Assembly (NCBI GenBank): GCA_031424145.1
Contig: JANPGV010000364.1
Coordinates: 1-14,637, forward strand
DNA length: 14,637 bases
DNA from: JAENVT01 sp031424145
GTDB lineage: Bacteria; Actinomycetota; Acidimicrobiia; Acidimicrobiales; Ilumatobacteraceae
Reading direction: 5' to 3'
Shown here: piece by piece, positions 6,282-13,971 of the stretch
Layout: the number at the start of each line of letters is the position of its first letter
Numbering within the stretch: position 1 is the first letter of the stretch
The notes under the pieces: generated by a model
What the model was told of the DNA's origin: nothing
What the model saw: only the letters and a program-made list of their open reading frames with translations
The model's database searches: none
Program-made: the position numbers and the translations under genes

Positions 6282-7003
6282 ACGTCGCGCTGGTCCAACT
6301 GCGCGCCGAGTTGCGACGCGTCGCGAGCAACGGTGAGCAATTGCTGCTGACTCTCGGAATACCGGTGCTGCTGCTGGTCTTCTTCAGCCTGGTCGACGTG
6401 CTGCCGACCGGCACGAAGGAACCGATCGACTTCCTGGCTCCCGGCATCTTGGCATTGGCGACGATGAGCACGGCGATGGTCAGCCTCGGCATCGGGACCG
6501 GCTTCGAACGCGGCTATTACGTGCTGAAGCGTCTGGCCGCCACACCTCTGGGCAGGCCACGCCTGATCGCCGCAAAGATCGGATCCGTGATCGCCGTGGA
6601 GATCGTGCAGTTCGCCGTGCTGATCCCGGTCGCGTTCGTTCTGGGGTGGAACCCCGGGTCGCCCGACTGGCTTCTCGGCGTCGTCGCCGTCATCGTCGGC
6701 ACCATGGCGTTCGCAGGAATCGGCCTGACCCTTGCCGGACGGTTGCCCGCAGAGATCAACCTGGCAGCGCAGAACGGTCTCTACCTCGTGCTGCTGCTGC
6801 TCGGCGGGATGGTCATCCCCTTCGCCAAGCTGCCCCGTGCGATTCGCACGGTGGCCCACGCGCTGCCGTCGGGGGCGCTCGCAGATGTTCTGCGCGAATC
6901 GCTGAGCAACGCGGGCACGCAACCGACACGGTCCTGGATCGTGCTGTGCATATGGGCGGCCGCTACACCGTTGCTGGCAGCGCGCCTGTTCCGGTGGGAC
7001 TAG
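6278..7003 (+). CDS. ABC-2 type transporter permease
   Basis: A 241-residue membrane protein with about six hydrophobic segments (roughly 24-44, 51-72, 104-126, 130-151, 166-186 and 218-236). Between segments 2 and 3 is the cytoplasmic coupling region FERGYYVLKRLAATPLGRPR, which has the R-x-x-G-x-x-x-x-L-x-x-T-P pattern of ABC-2 exporters such as DrrB. The segment after helix 5, PFAKLPRAIRTVAHALPSG, is also typical of the family. It overlaps the ATPase gene by 4 bases and surely works with it. Its TAG stop shares the palindrome CTAG (7000-7003) with the stop of the PAP2 gene arriving from the opposite strand. Substrate unknown. Confidence 0.9.
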   Translation: MNVALVQLRAELRRVASNGEQLLLTLGIPVLLLVFFSLVDVLPTGTKEPIDFLAPGILALATMSTAMVSLGIGTGFERGYYVLKRLAATPLGRPRLIAAKIGSVIAVEIVQFAVLIPVAFVLGWNPGSPDWLLGVVAVIVGTMAFAGIGLTLAGRLPAEINLAAQNGLYLVLLLLGGMVIPFAKLPRAIRTVAHALPSGALADVLRESLSNAGTQPTRSWIVLCIWAAATPLLAARLFRWD

Positions 7004-7629
7004 CCGGCGACGACGTCGAGTGCCAGGTTGGTGAGGCTGCCCAGCGAAAGCCCCATCGCTGCTCCCCCGGCCACGTCGAGCGGAAGATGGGCGCCGACGT
7101 ACTGCCGGCTGGCACCGACGAGAAACGGCACGACCCACACCAAGCGCGCCGCCGGTCTCGGCAGGACGCGAGAGCCGATTGCGGTCAGCGAGATGGCGAC
7201 GGCTGCGTGCCCCGATGGGAAGCCCGAGCCGCTTTGTGCCGCGCCGTGGATCACGACGTCGTCCAGGCGATGGCCGGGACGGCCCCGCTTGATCACCCGC
7301 TTGACCAGTTTGGACATTGCCCAGGCCCCCGTGCCGGCGATCGCCATTGCGACCGCCGTTGGTTTGTTCCGCCGGGAGACCACGGCTGCAGAGACCGGCA
7401 CGGCAGCCAGGCTGCCCGTCTGCATCACGATCCACACCGGGGCGCGCAGCGCGGGGCTGATGTTGTTGATGGCCCGAAACCATCGTTCCTCCGTTGCGCT
7501 GATCGTGCCCCGCGCCGCTCTGCGGGCCAACACCACGAACGCGATGGCGCTGACCGCGGCAACTGCGGTCCGCCGGGAAGGTTCGACGGTCCGAGCCGAT
7601 CTTCCTGCCGAACGGTGGCCAATGGTCAC
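7000..7629 (-). CDS. PAP2 superfamily membrane phosphatase
   Basis: A 209-residue integral membrane protein with all three PAP2 motifs: K110-x6-R117-P118, P138-S-G-H141, and S174-R175-x5-H181-x3-D185, where H141 and H181 are the catalytic pair. The family dephosphorylates lipid phosphates such as phosphatidic acid or undecaprenyl diphosphate on the outer face of the membrane. The GTG start at 7629 is supported by GGGAGA 4 bases upstream (7634-7639). The gene is 17 bases behind ctaG and is the last gene of the oxidase operon on this strand, which looks like simple co-transcription; a lipid-recycling job does not obviously serve the oxidase. The N-terminal 20 residues are basic and cytoplasmic. 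Confidence 0.88.
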   Translation of the reverse strand: MTIGHRSAGRSARTVEPSRRTAVAAVSAIAFVVLARRAARGTISATEERWFRAINNISPALRAPVWIVMQTGSLAAVPVSAAVVSRRNKPTAVAMAIAGTGAWAMSKLVKRVIKRGRPGHRLDDVVIHGAAQSGSGFPSGHAAVAISLTAIGSRVLPRPAARLVWVVPFLVGASRQYVGAHLPLDVAGGAAMGLSLGSLTNLALDVVAG

Positions 7630-7646
7630 AGGTTCTCCCGATGTAG

Positions 7647-8531
7647 TTACCGAACCTTCTCAGCGGGTGCAGGCGAGCTCTCGAACTCGCTCTGCACCTC
7701 GTCGAACGTCAACGGCTTGCGCCGATAGGTGTTGTCTTCCTTCCAATTCGGAGCAAATCGCTTGAAGAAGTAGAAGACCACGAGCGCCCACAGGAAGATC
7801 GATCCGCCGATCTTCATGATTGCCCCGGCCAGTTGCTGGTCGTCCGTCGGGCTGATGTTCCAGACACGGACCGGTTGGTTGTAGTGCTTGTAGACCACGC
7901 CATCAGCGAAGGTCAACCATCCGGCCGGCACGGTCGGGACGACGCTCTGGAGGAACAGATAGATCGGCTTCGCAGCATCACTGATCCGCAACTCGTGAAA
8001 CGGACCGACAACCGGCATCCACATCAACAGAGCTGTCAGCACGAGCATCAGGTGCAGCGAGTAGTGCAGCGGTGCGCTCTGCACGGACGCATTGACGACA
8101 GGTGGGACGTGGGTGACCATCACCACGGCGTTGAAGACGACGGCGGCAACGACTGGCTTGGTCATGAAGGTGACGACTCGCCACGTTCGGCCCGTGCCGA
8201 CCAGTAGGCGCATCAACCAGGTGGGTGTCGCCAGCAGGACCAGAGGTGGCATGAAGTAGCTGAGCATCATGTGCTGCAACATGTGGGCCGAGTAGAGGTA
8301 ATCCTCAGCGATCTGATGGATCGGCCACGTGCTGGCGGCGAACAACAGCATCATGGCTCCGATGAAGCACCCGATGTTCGTACGGGTGACCACCGGTTGA
8401 CCGACGGCCACGGCCCGCGGCCCGATTGCACGAATCGAGTACACGTAGGCGCCGATCAGGAATACGACGAGCAGGTAGACCTCCGGGTTCGCCTGGAACC
8501 TCCACGGATCGGCGAAGGTCGCGCCGAGCAT
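7647..8531 (-). CDS. ctaG: Cytochrome c oxidase assembly factor CtaG (caa3 type)
   Basis: A 294-residue polytopic protein with about seven membrane segments and a 45-residue charged C-terminal tail. The signature stretch AHMLQHMMLSYFMPPLVLLA, with paired histidines at the membrane face, is typical of the CtaG_Bacsu family, required for active caa3 oxidase in Bacillus and thought to help insert copper at CuB. Further conserved elements are THVPPVVNASVQSAPLHYSLH and MWMPVVGPFHEL. This is not the Cox11 protein that is also called CtaG in proteobacteria. It starts 3 bases after the COX4 stop and is last but one in the oxidase operon; this position supports its assembly role. Confidence 0.9.
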   Translation of the reverse strand: MLGATFADPWRFQANPEVYLLVVFLIGAYVYSIRAIGPRAVAVGQPVVTRTNIGCFIGAMMLLFAASTWPIHQIAEDYLYSAHMLQHMMLSYFMPPLVLLATPTWLMRLLVGTGRTWRVVTFMTKPVVAAVVFNAVVMVTHVPPVVNASVQSAPLHYSLHLMLVLTALLMWMPVVGPFHELRISDAAKPIYLFLQSVVPTVPAGWLTFADGVVYKHYNQPVRVWNISPTDDQQLAGAIMKIGGSIFLWALVVFYFFKRFAPNWKEDNTYRRKPLTFDEVQSEFESSPAPAEKVR

Positions 8532-8534
8532 CCG

Positions 8535-8879
8535 TTAGCCGCCGTCGAAGAATCTGAACGTCATCAGCGCGGCGATGTAGACGCCCACTGCCAGGAACAG
8601 ACCGGAATAGAACAGATAGCTGAACAGCTTGTGATCGAACTTCAAGTGCATGAACACCGAGACCACGGTGAGGAACTTGACCACCATCAGGATCAACAGC
8701 GCAGGCATGAAGAGCTTGCCGATGTTGAGGTAGTACAGGCCGACCTCGACGGCTGTGATGACGGCCAACGCGACGGCAACCTGGATGTAGAAGCTGTTGG
8801 GCTTGTGCGCGCCGGTGTCACCATGAGCGGCACCATGGTCATCGCGCTCGATGTGTTCGCTGTGCTCGGTCGTGGTCAT
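8535..8879 (-). CDS. Cytochrome c oxidase subunit IV (prokaryotic COX4 type)
   Basis: A 114-residue small membrane protein. A His- and Asp-rich N-terminus (TTEHSEHIERDDHGAAHG) is followed by three hydrophobic segments (about 30-48, 55-76 and 87-108). The central FLTVVSVFMHLKFD block (about 68-82) is characteristic of bacterial COX4/CyoD-like subunits, which stabilise the core around CuB. A GAGG ribosome binding site lies about 9 bases upstream of the ATG at 8879. It is 10 bases behind COX3, in the usual COX1-COX3-COX4 order. Confidence 0.88.
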   Translation of the reverse strand: MTTTEHSEHIERDDHGAAHGDTGAHKPNSFYIQVAVALAVITAVEVGLYYLNIGKLFMPALLILMVVKFLTVVSVFMHLKFDHKLFSYLFYSGLFLAVGVYIAALMTFRFFDGG

Positions 8880-8889
8880 CGGGCGAACC

Positions 8890-9528
8890 TCATGCCGGGA
8901 TCAGGTAGACGAGGGTGAAGATGACGATCCAGATGATATCGACGAAGTGCCAGTACAAGCCGATCAGCTCGACGACCTCTGCCTTATCGCCAGGGATCTT
9001 GCTGCGCGAGATGATGCCGACGAGGGACATGAGCATGATGATGCCGACTGTCACGTGAATGCCATGGAAGCCGGTGAGGGTGAAGAAGCTGGAGCTGAAC
9101 AAACTCGTCGTGAAGCCGACACCCTCGTGGTAGAAGGACGTGAACTCGTACACCTGTGCACCCACGAACGTCGACCCGAGCAATGCCGTGACCGTGAGCC
9201 ACAAACACGTCAGTCGATCGTCGCGTTGCTGCGCTGCGCTGACCGCCAGCACCATCGTCAACGAGCTCATCAACAGCACGAAGCTGGAGACCGAGGTCAG
9301 CGGGATGTCCCAGAGTTGTGCCGGGCCCGGGCTGCCGGTGTGCCGGCCGCGGTACAGCATGTAGGTAGAGATCAACCCGCCGAACAGCAGACATTCGCTG
9401 CCGAGAAACAACCACATTGCCAGCTTGTTGTTGCTCAGGCCGGTCGATGTGACCATGTGCCCGCCGTGGTCGTCGTGGACAGGATGGTCGTCGGCCGGCG
9501 GGACCTCGACGAGCGTTGCCTCAGACAT
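8890..9528 (-). CDS. ctaE: Cytochrome c oxidase subunit III
   Basis: A 212-residue subunit of the short five-helix type. After a His/Asp-rich N-terminus (HPVHDDHGGHM) come NNKLAMWLFLGSECLLFGGL, then FTLTGFHGIHVTVGI with its paired histidines, and IGLYWHFVDIIWIVIFTLVY at the C-terminus, all standard for COX3. The ATG at 9528 is chosen: it lies 8 bases inside the end of COX1, follows a GGAG box and gives the normal length; the longer frame from 9579 would overlap COX1 by 59 bases. Subunit III protects the D proton pathway of subunit I from turnover inactivation. It differs clearly from the second COX3-like protein at 13972. Confidence 0.94.
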   Translation of the reverse strand: MSEATLVEVPPADDHPVHDDHGGHMVTSTGLSNNKLAMWLFLGSECLLFGGLISTYMLYRGRHTGSPGPAQLWDIPLTSVSSFVLLMSSLTMVLAVSAAQQRDDRLTCLWLTVTALLGSTFVGAQVYEFTSFYHEGVGFTTSLFSSSFFTLTGFHGIHVTVGIIMLMSLVGIISRSKIPGDKAEVVELIGLYWHFVDIIWIVIFTLVYLIPA

Positions 9529-11530
9529 TGGCCAGCTCCATCGTGGGTTCGCCGCCCTGTGGCGGCGGGTCGTAGTCACTGGCGTCGGCGACCGCAGGCT
9601 CGAGTGCCCACGCGAAGATGGCCATCAGCAGGATCGCGCCGCCGAGAACCGTCAGCACCAGCGAGAAGATGATCCCGTAGGCCATGATCGGCAGAGAGAT
9701 GGCCACGAGCATCGGCCAGTAGGACGGCGACGGCATGTGGATGTTCTTGTCGGCGTTGGCCTCTTGATCCTCGTGAAGCTCCTCAGCCGTTCGCACTTTG
9801 ACGAGACGGGGGCCTGCGTCGGTGTCGACCTCTTCGTATTTGAGGTGGAAGTACTCGTCGAGAGCGTGCACGTGAGGAATGACGTCGAAGTTGTGCACCT
9901 TCGGGGGATTGGTTGTCAGCCATTCGAGGCTGCGCGCATCCCACGGATCGAGTGGCGCCGTCGCACCCTTTCGGGTCGTGTGCCAGACGTTGACCAGGAA
10001 CATGAAGATGCCGAGAGCGAGGATGTACGAGCCGACCGTGGCGACGGTGTTCCAGAAGTGGAGGTTGAAGAACCCCTCGCCGGTCAGCTTCTCCGGGTAC
10101 ACCACCATGCGCCGGGGCTGGCCCTGCAGACCGAGGATGTGCATTGGGCCGAAGGTGAGGTTCATGCCAATGACCATCAACCAGAAGTTCCATTTGCCGA
10201 GCGTCTCGTCGAGCATCTTGCCGAAGATCTTCGGCCACCAGTAGTAGAAGCCGGCGAAGATCCCGAACACCGCACCGCCGAACAGCACGTAGTGGAAGTG
10301 GGCAACGATGTAGTACGTGTCGGTCTGCTGGGTGTCGGATGGCGAGACCGAGTGGGTGACGCCTGAGAGCCCACCGATGGTGAACTCGACGATGAGACCG
10401 ATGGCGAACAACATTGCCGTCGTGAACCGGATCTTGCCGCCCCACATGGTGAGTGTCCAGTTGACGATCTTCACACCGGTGGGAATGGCGATCAACATCG
10501 TGCTGACCGAGAAGACCGCAACGCTGACGGGGCCGATTCCGCTGGCGAACATGTGGTGAGCCCACACGCCCCACCCGATGAAACCGATGGCTGCCCCGGA
10601 GAACACGACGAACTTGTACCCGAACAGCGGCTTGCGACTGAACACCGGCAGCACTTCGCTGACGATGCCGAAACTGGGTAAGACGAGGATGTACACCTCG
10701 GGATGGCCGAATATCCAGAACAGGTGCTGCCAGAGCAACGGGTCTGCGCCGGCATCGACGTTGAAGAACTGAGCTCCGAAAACTCGCTGGAACATCAGCA
10801 GGAACAGGGCAACGGTGATGACCGGGATGGCGAACACCAGCAGGAACTGCACCACCAGGATCATCCACGTGAAGATCGGCATCTTCATCAGGGTCATGCC
10901 AGGGGCGCGCATGTTGAGGATCGTGACGATGAGGTTGAGCGCACCCGTCAACGAAGCGATACCGGTGATCTGAAGACCGAGCGACCAGAAGTCGACACCA
11001 TGCGTCGGCGAGAAGAGCGCGTTGGCATTGGGCTGGTACATGAACCAGCCGCCATCCGCTGCCCCGCCGAGAAACCACGAGGTGTTCAAGAAGATGCCAC
11101 CGAAGAGGAAGCACCAGAAGCCGAAGGCGTTGAGCCGGGGGAAGGCGACGTCGCGCGCGCCGATCTGCAAGGGCACGAAGTAGTTGGCCCACGCGGCCGC
11201 CATCGGCATCACGAACAAGAAGATCATGGTCGTGGCGTGCATCGTGAACATCTGGTTGTAGAGGCTGGCGCTGAGCACCGTGTTGTCGGGGGCGGCGAGT
11301 TGGGTGCGGATGAGCAATGCCTCGACACCGCCGACGAGGAAGAAGAACATCGCTGAGACGCCGTACATGATGCCGATCTTCTTGTGGTCGATCGTAAACA
11401 TCCACGACCGCCAGCCCGTGGTGGTGACCGGGCGACGGAACACGCCGTACGACGAAGCGGGGGTGGCGAATTGCGGGACGTCGCCGCCCGGCAGCGCTGG
11501 AACTGTGGAGGGTCGTTCGATGATGGCCAT
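9521..11530 (-). CDS. ctaD: Cytochrome c oxidase subunit I with C-terminal two-helix extension
   Basis: A 669-residue heme-copper oxidase catalytic subunit. All metal ligands are visible: H98 and H413 (heme a), H411 (heme a3), H276, H325 and H326 (CuB), and Y280 for the His-Tyr crosslink. E278 in GHPEVY marks an A1-type enzyme with a D pathway (D127 at its mouth), and K354 marks the K pathway. After the usual 12-helix core, a hydrophilic stretch (about 540-600) leads to IHMPSPSYWP and two added helices (about 604-643), much like the C-terminus of Bacillus caa3 CtaD. The ATG at 11530 follows AAGG at a normal distance; the upstream extension lies inside the COX2 gene. It transfers electrons from CuA to oxygen and pumps protons. 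Confidence 0.98.
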   Translation of the reverse strand: MAIIERPSTVPALPGGDVPQFATPASSYGVFRRPVTTTGWRSWMFTIDHKKIGIMYGVSAMFFFLVGGVEALLIRTQLAAPDNTVLSASLYNQMFTMHATTMIFLFVMPMAAAWANYFVPLQIGARDVAFPRLNAFGFWCFLFGGIFLNTSWFLGGAADGGWFMYQPNANALFSPTHGVDFWSLGLQITGIASLTGALNLIVTILNMRAPGMTLMKMPIFTWMILVVQFLLVFAIPVITVALFLLMFQRVFGAQFFNVDAGADPLLWQHLFWIFGHPEVYILVLPSFGIVSEVLPVFSRKPLFGYKFVVFSGAAIGFIGWGVWAHHMFASGIGPVSVAVFSVSTMLIAIPTGVKIVNWTLTMWGGKIRFTTAMLFAIGLIVEFTIGGLSGVTHSVSPSDTQQTDTYYIVAHFHYVLFGGAVFGIFAGFYYWWPKIFGKMLDETLGKWNFWLMVIGMNLTFGPMHILGLQGQPRRMVVYPEKLTGEGFFNLHFWNTVATVGSYILALGIFMFLVNVWHTTRKGATAPLDPWDARSLEWLTTNPPKVHNFDVIPHVHALDEYFHLKYEEVDTDAGPRLVKVRTAEELHEDQEANADKNIHMPSPSYWPMLVAISLPIMAYGIIFSLVLTVLGGAILLMAIFAWALEPAVADASDYDPPPQGGEPTMELANV

Positions 11531-11541
11531 CTGGATCAGCC

Positions 11542-12792
11542 TTACTTCCGCTCGAGCAGGTAGGCGACGATCTGATCGATCTGATCGTCGGTTAGGTTGA
11601 GGTTTGGCATGCCGCGGTACTTCCCGCCGTTCTCGTCTTTCTGCGCTTCGCTCGAATACATCGGCTTCTTCGCCGGAGCATTGCGGACCCACTCACGCAA
11701 TTCGGCTTCGTTGAAACACTCCGGCGTGACGCCCTTGAGGTACAACGCGCCGAACTCCTCTGGGCTGGCGTCGAGCAAGGTCTTGCGACACGAATCGGTC
11801 AGCAGGTCGAACGTCGCCCCGGCGAACGTGGTGCGCGACATCAGATGCGTCAGGTTCGGCGCGTTCCCGGCGATGACGTAGAGATCGGGGAACGCGACGA
11901 CGGGCTTCGTCGAGTCGGTCCCGTCCGGGTTCTCCTCCATCAATCCGTTGACCTGGTGACAACGCGAGCACTGCGTGCGGAACACGTCTTCGCCCTGCAG
12001 CGCCAGCGGATCGGTCGGCTTCGTGGCAGGTTGCAACTGGTCGGCGACCCACGTCGAGAAGTCGGCTGAGTTCAGGCCGACCGCGTCCATTCGCATGCGC
12101 GCGTGGCTGAGGCCGCAGAACTCCGTGCACTGACCGGCGAAGATGCCGGGATGATCCGCCTCCATGCGCAGCGGATGGATTCGACCAGGCACGGCGTCGC
12201 GCTTGCCGTTCAGCTTGGGGATCCAGAAGGAGTGGATCACGTCGTTGCTGGTGATGCGCAACAAGACGTGGACCTTGGTCGGCAGCACCAGCTCACCACT
12301 GGTCACCAGTGGCTCTGTGATCTCGACGCCACCGCAGTTCTGCACCGGGTACTCGTACTCCCACCACCACTGTTGACCGGTGATGTTGACGACACATTGC
12401 GTGTCGCTGGTCTTGGCCAGCGAGAACACCGTGCTGACCGTGGGAATCCCGACCGCGATGAGGATTATCGCGGGCAGGATCGTCAGGCCGATCTCGAGCG
12501 TGGGATTGCCGTGGGTCTGCCGCGGCATCTCTTGTCCGTGATCGCGGAACCTGATGACGACGTAGATGATCACCGCGAAGACGATGACCCCGACGATCCC
12601 TGCGACCACGAAAACGGGCCACTGCAGGTTCTGGATCTTCCGGGCGTTCTCGCCTTCCGGTTTGAACGTGTCTTGGGGTGCGTTACGGGCGCAGCCGCCG
12701 AGCACTGCCGCAGCAGCGACTACGACCACGGCAATGGCCGACCGCTGCTTCACACGTCGCACGGTACTCACTGGTTGCTCGACTCCGCTCAT
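11542..12792 (-). CDS. ctaC: Cytochrome c oxidase subunit II fused to cytochrome c (caa3 type)
   Basis: A 416-residue lipoprotein-like subunit. The signal ends in a lipobox, VLGGC with C34. Two helices follow (about 58-80 and 98-123), then the CuA cupredoxin domain: aromatic entry WWWEYEY (142-148), H187, C222, C226, H230 and M233. A class I cytochrome c domain begins at about 262, with heme attachment C275-S-R-C-H279 and probable axial M395 in YRGMPNL. The fused heme removes the need for a separate soluble cytochrome c. Unusual are four cysteines outside the known sites: C133 and C153 in the CuA domain, and C335 and C359 in a long insertion between the heme site and the axial Met. Each pair could form a disulfide. 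COX1 starts 11 bases downstream. Confidence 0.97.
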   Translation of the reverse strand: MSGVEQPVSTVRRVKQRSAIAVVVVAAAAVLGGCARNAPQDTFKPEGENARKIQNLQWPVFVVAGIVGVIVFAVIIYVVIRFRDHGQEMPRQTHGNPTLEIGLTILPAIILIAVGIPTVSTVFSLAKTSDTQCVVNITGQQWWWEYEYPVQNCGGVEITEPLVTSGELVLPTKVHVLLRITSNDVIHSFWIPKLNGKRDAVPGRIHPLRMEADHPGIFAGQCTEFCGLSHARMRMDAVGLNSADFSTWVADQLQPATKPTDPLALQGEDVFRTQCSRCHQVNGLMEENPDGTDSTKPVVAFPDLYVIAGNAPNLTHLMSRTTFAGATFDLLTDSCRKTLLDASPEEFGALYLKGVTPECFNEAELREWVRNAPAKKPMYSSEAQKDENGGKYRGMPNLNLTDDQIDQIVAYLLERK

Positions 12793-12794
12793 CG

Positions 12795-13958
12795 TTACGG
12801 CACCCTGATCTCAATGGGCTTCAGCCCGGGCACACCCGGCGCGGTGAATGTGTAGGGCTGGGAACTGGCGATCGACGGCTTGGGCAGCACGAACGACAGG
12901 AACTGGCTGCCGCCGGGGTGAACCAGCGTCGTGCAGATCTTCGGACGCTCCTTGACCTTGGTTCCGTTGATGTCTGTTTCGAACTCGCCCATGTTGACCG
13001 TCAGCCGCCGCGGCACCGAATCGTGATTCTTGAAGATGACGTTGACCACGTTGCCGCGCGAGACCGTGACGGGATCCTGGTTGCCGGGAACCGCCAGCTC
13101 GTGGGCAGTGAGCGTGCCGTTCTCCACGGTCACGGTGATCCCGATCGCAGCCTTCGACGCAACGGCCTGCGATCCCTTGTCGTCGATCTCGGCTTGATCG
13201 CCGGGGCCCTCTTCGGCGAGGTCACAGACCGCCCCGTTGTCGGACCCTGTCGTCGGGTGAGCCGGGATAGCGCGCTGGCCATCGACTGCCATCACTGCGC
13301 CGGTGCTGACGAGACCGAGCATTGCTATCGCGCAAACGCCGGTGATGACGCCCTTCTTCAGACTGGGCCGCGATGCAAAGAGGAAGCCGCCGAACAGGAC
13401 AAGCGCACCGGCGATGACGAACACGACCGGACCCCCGCTCTTGTCGATCCACAACATGACGCGCGAGAACGAATAGATGACGGCGGCCAGTCCCGCCGCG
13501 GCAAGAACAGGAAACTCGATGGGGTGAAGCATCCGCTTACGGAGGTCGGCGTTGTAGGTGGCGTCCGCCGAAGCCCGTTCACTCCAGCCGTGCACCATCC
13601 ACTCGACCGCAGCGGCAAGCAGCAGCACCACGCCGGCCTTGAACACGATCGGCTTCGAGACCGCCCCGACCGCTATTGCTCCCACCGCGACCGCGCTGAG
13701 GACCGGCCAGACACTGCGTTCGACAGGAGGTTGCGCTGCCGCGGACACGGTGACCGCGTCGTCCGACATTGCCGATACGTTGCCGTCGCGGATCATGTAG
13801 TTGACGCAGAAAAGGAACGCGAAAACGACTGCCGCTGTGAGCAGGCCCACGACGCCGAGCCATCCATCGGCACCACCCTTGGAGAGGCCGAAGACGACGG
13901 CAGCGAAGACCGACAACACGGTTGCGCCGAGGAAGAGTTTGGATCCTGTGGTGAACAT
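12795..13958 (-). CDS. Uncharacterised membrane protein with degenerate cupredoxin-like domain
   Basis: A 387-residue protein I cannot assign to a named family. It has about seven hydrophobic segments (roughly 8-25, 34-52, 84-100, 103-122, 149-164, 177-195 and 204-225), with the motif EWMVHGWSERASADATYNAD (119-138) in a loop, then an external domain (about 240-387). That domain reads like a cupredoxin: VTVENGTL, VSRGNVVNVIFKNHD, HPGGSQFLSFVLPKP and YTFTAPGVPGLKPIEIRV. Where copper ligands normally sit (His after N-x-D, then Cys and His in YxFxCxxPGH) it has Arg, Ala and Val, so a blue-copper site seems lost. C245 and C342 may pair. It starts after a GAGGGG box and ends 2 bases before COX2, so a structural or assembly role in the oxidase is likely but inferred. 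Confidence 0.8.
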   Translation of the reverse strand: MFTTGSKLFLGATVLSVFAAVVFGLSKGGADGWLGVVGLLTAAVVFAFLFCVNYMIRDGNVSAMSDDAVTVSAAAQPPVERSVWPVLSAVAVGAIAVGAVSKPIVFKAGVVLLLAAAVEWMVHGWSERASADATYNADLRKRMLHPIEFPVLAAAGLAAVIYSFSRVMLWIDKSGGPVVFVIAGALVLFGGFLFASRPSLKKGVITGVCAIAMLGLVSTGAVMAVDGQRAIPAHPTTGSDNGAVCDLAEEGPGDQAEIDDKGSQAVASKAAIGITVTVENGTLTAHELAVPGNQDPVTVSRGNVVNVIFKNHDSVPRRLTVNMGEFETDINGTKVKERPKICTTLVHPGGSQFLSFVLPKPSIASSQPYTFTAPGVPGLKPIEIRVP

Positions 13959-13971
13959 TCGTGCCCCTCGC

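Noticed and set aside
9783..11405. Long second minus-strand frame of 540 codons within COX1
   Set aside because: It is in another frame of the COX1 gene; its product is rich in Arg, His and Pro with no membrane segments.
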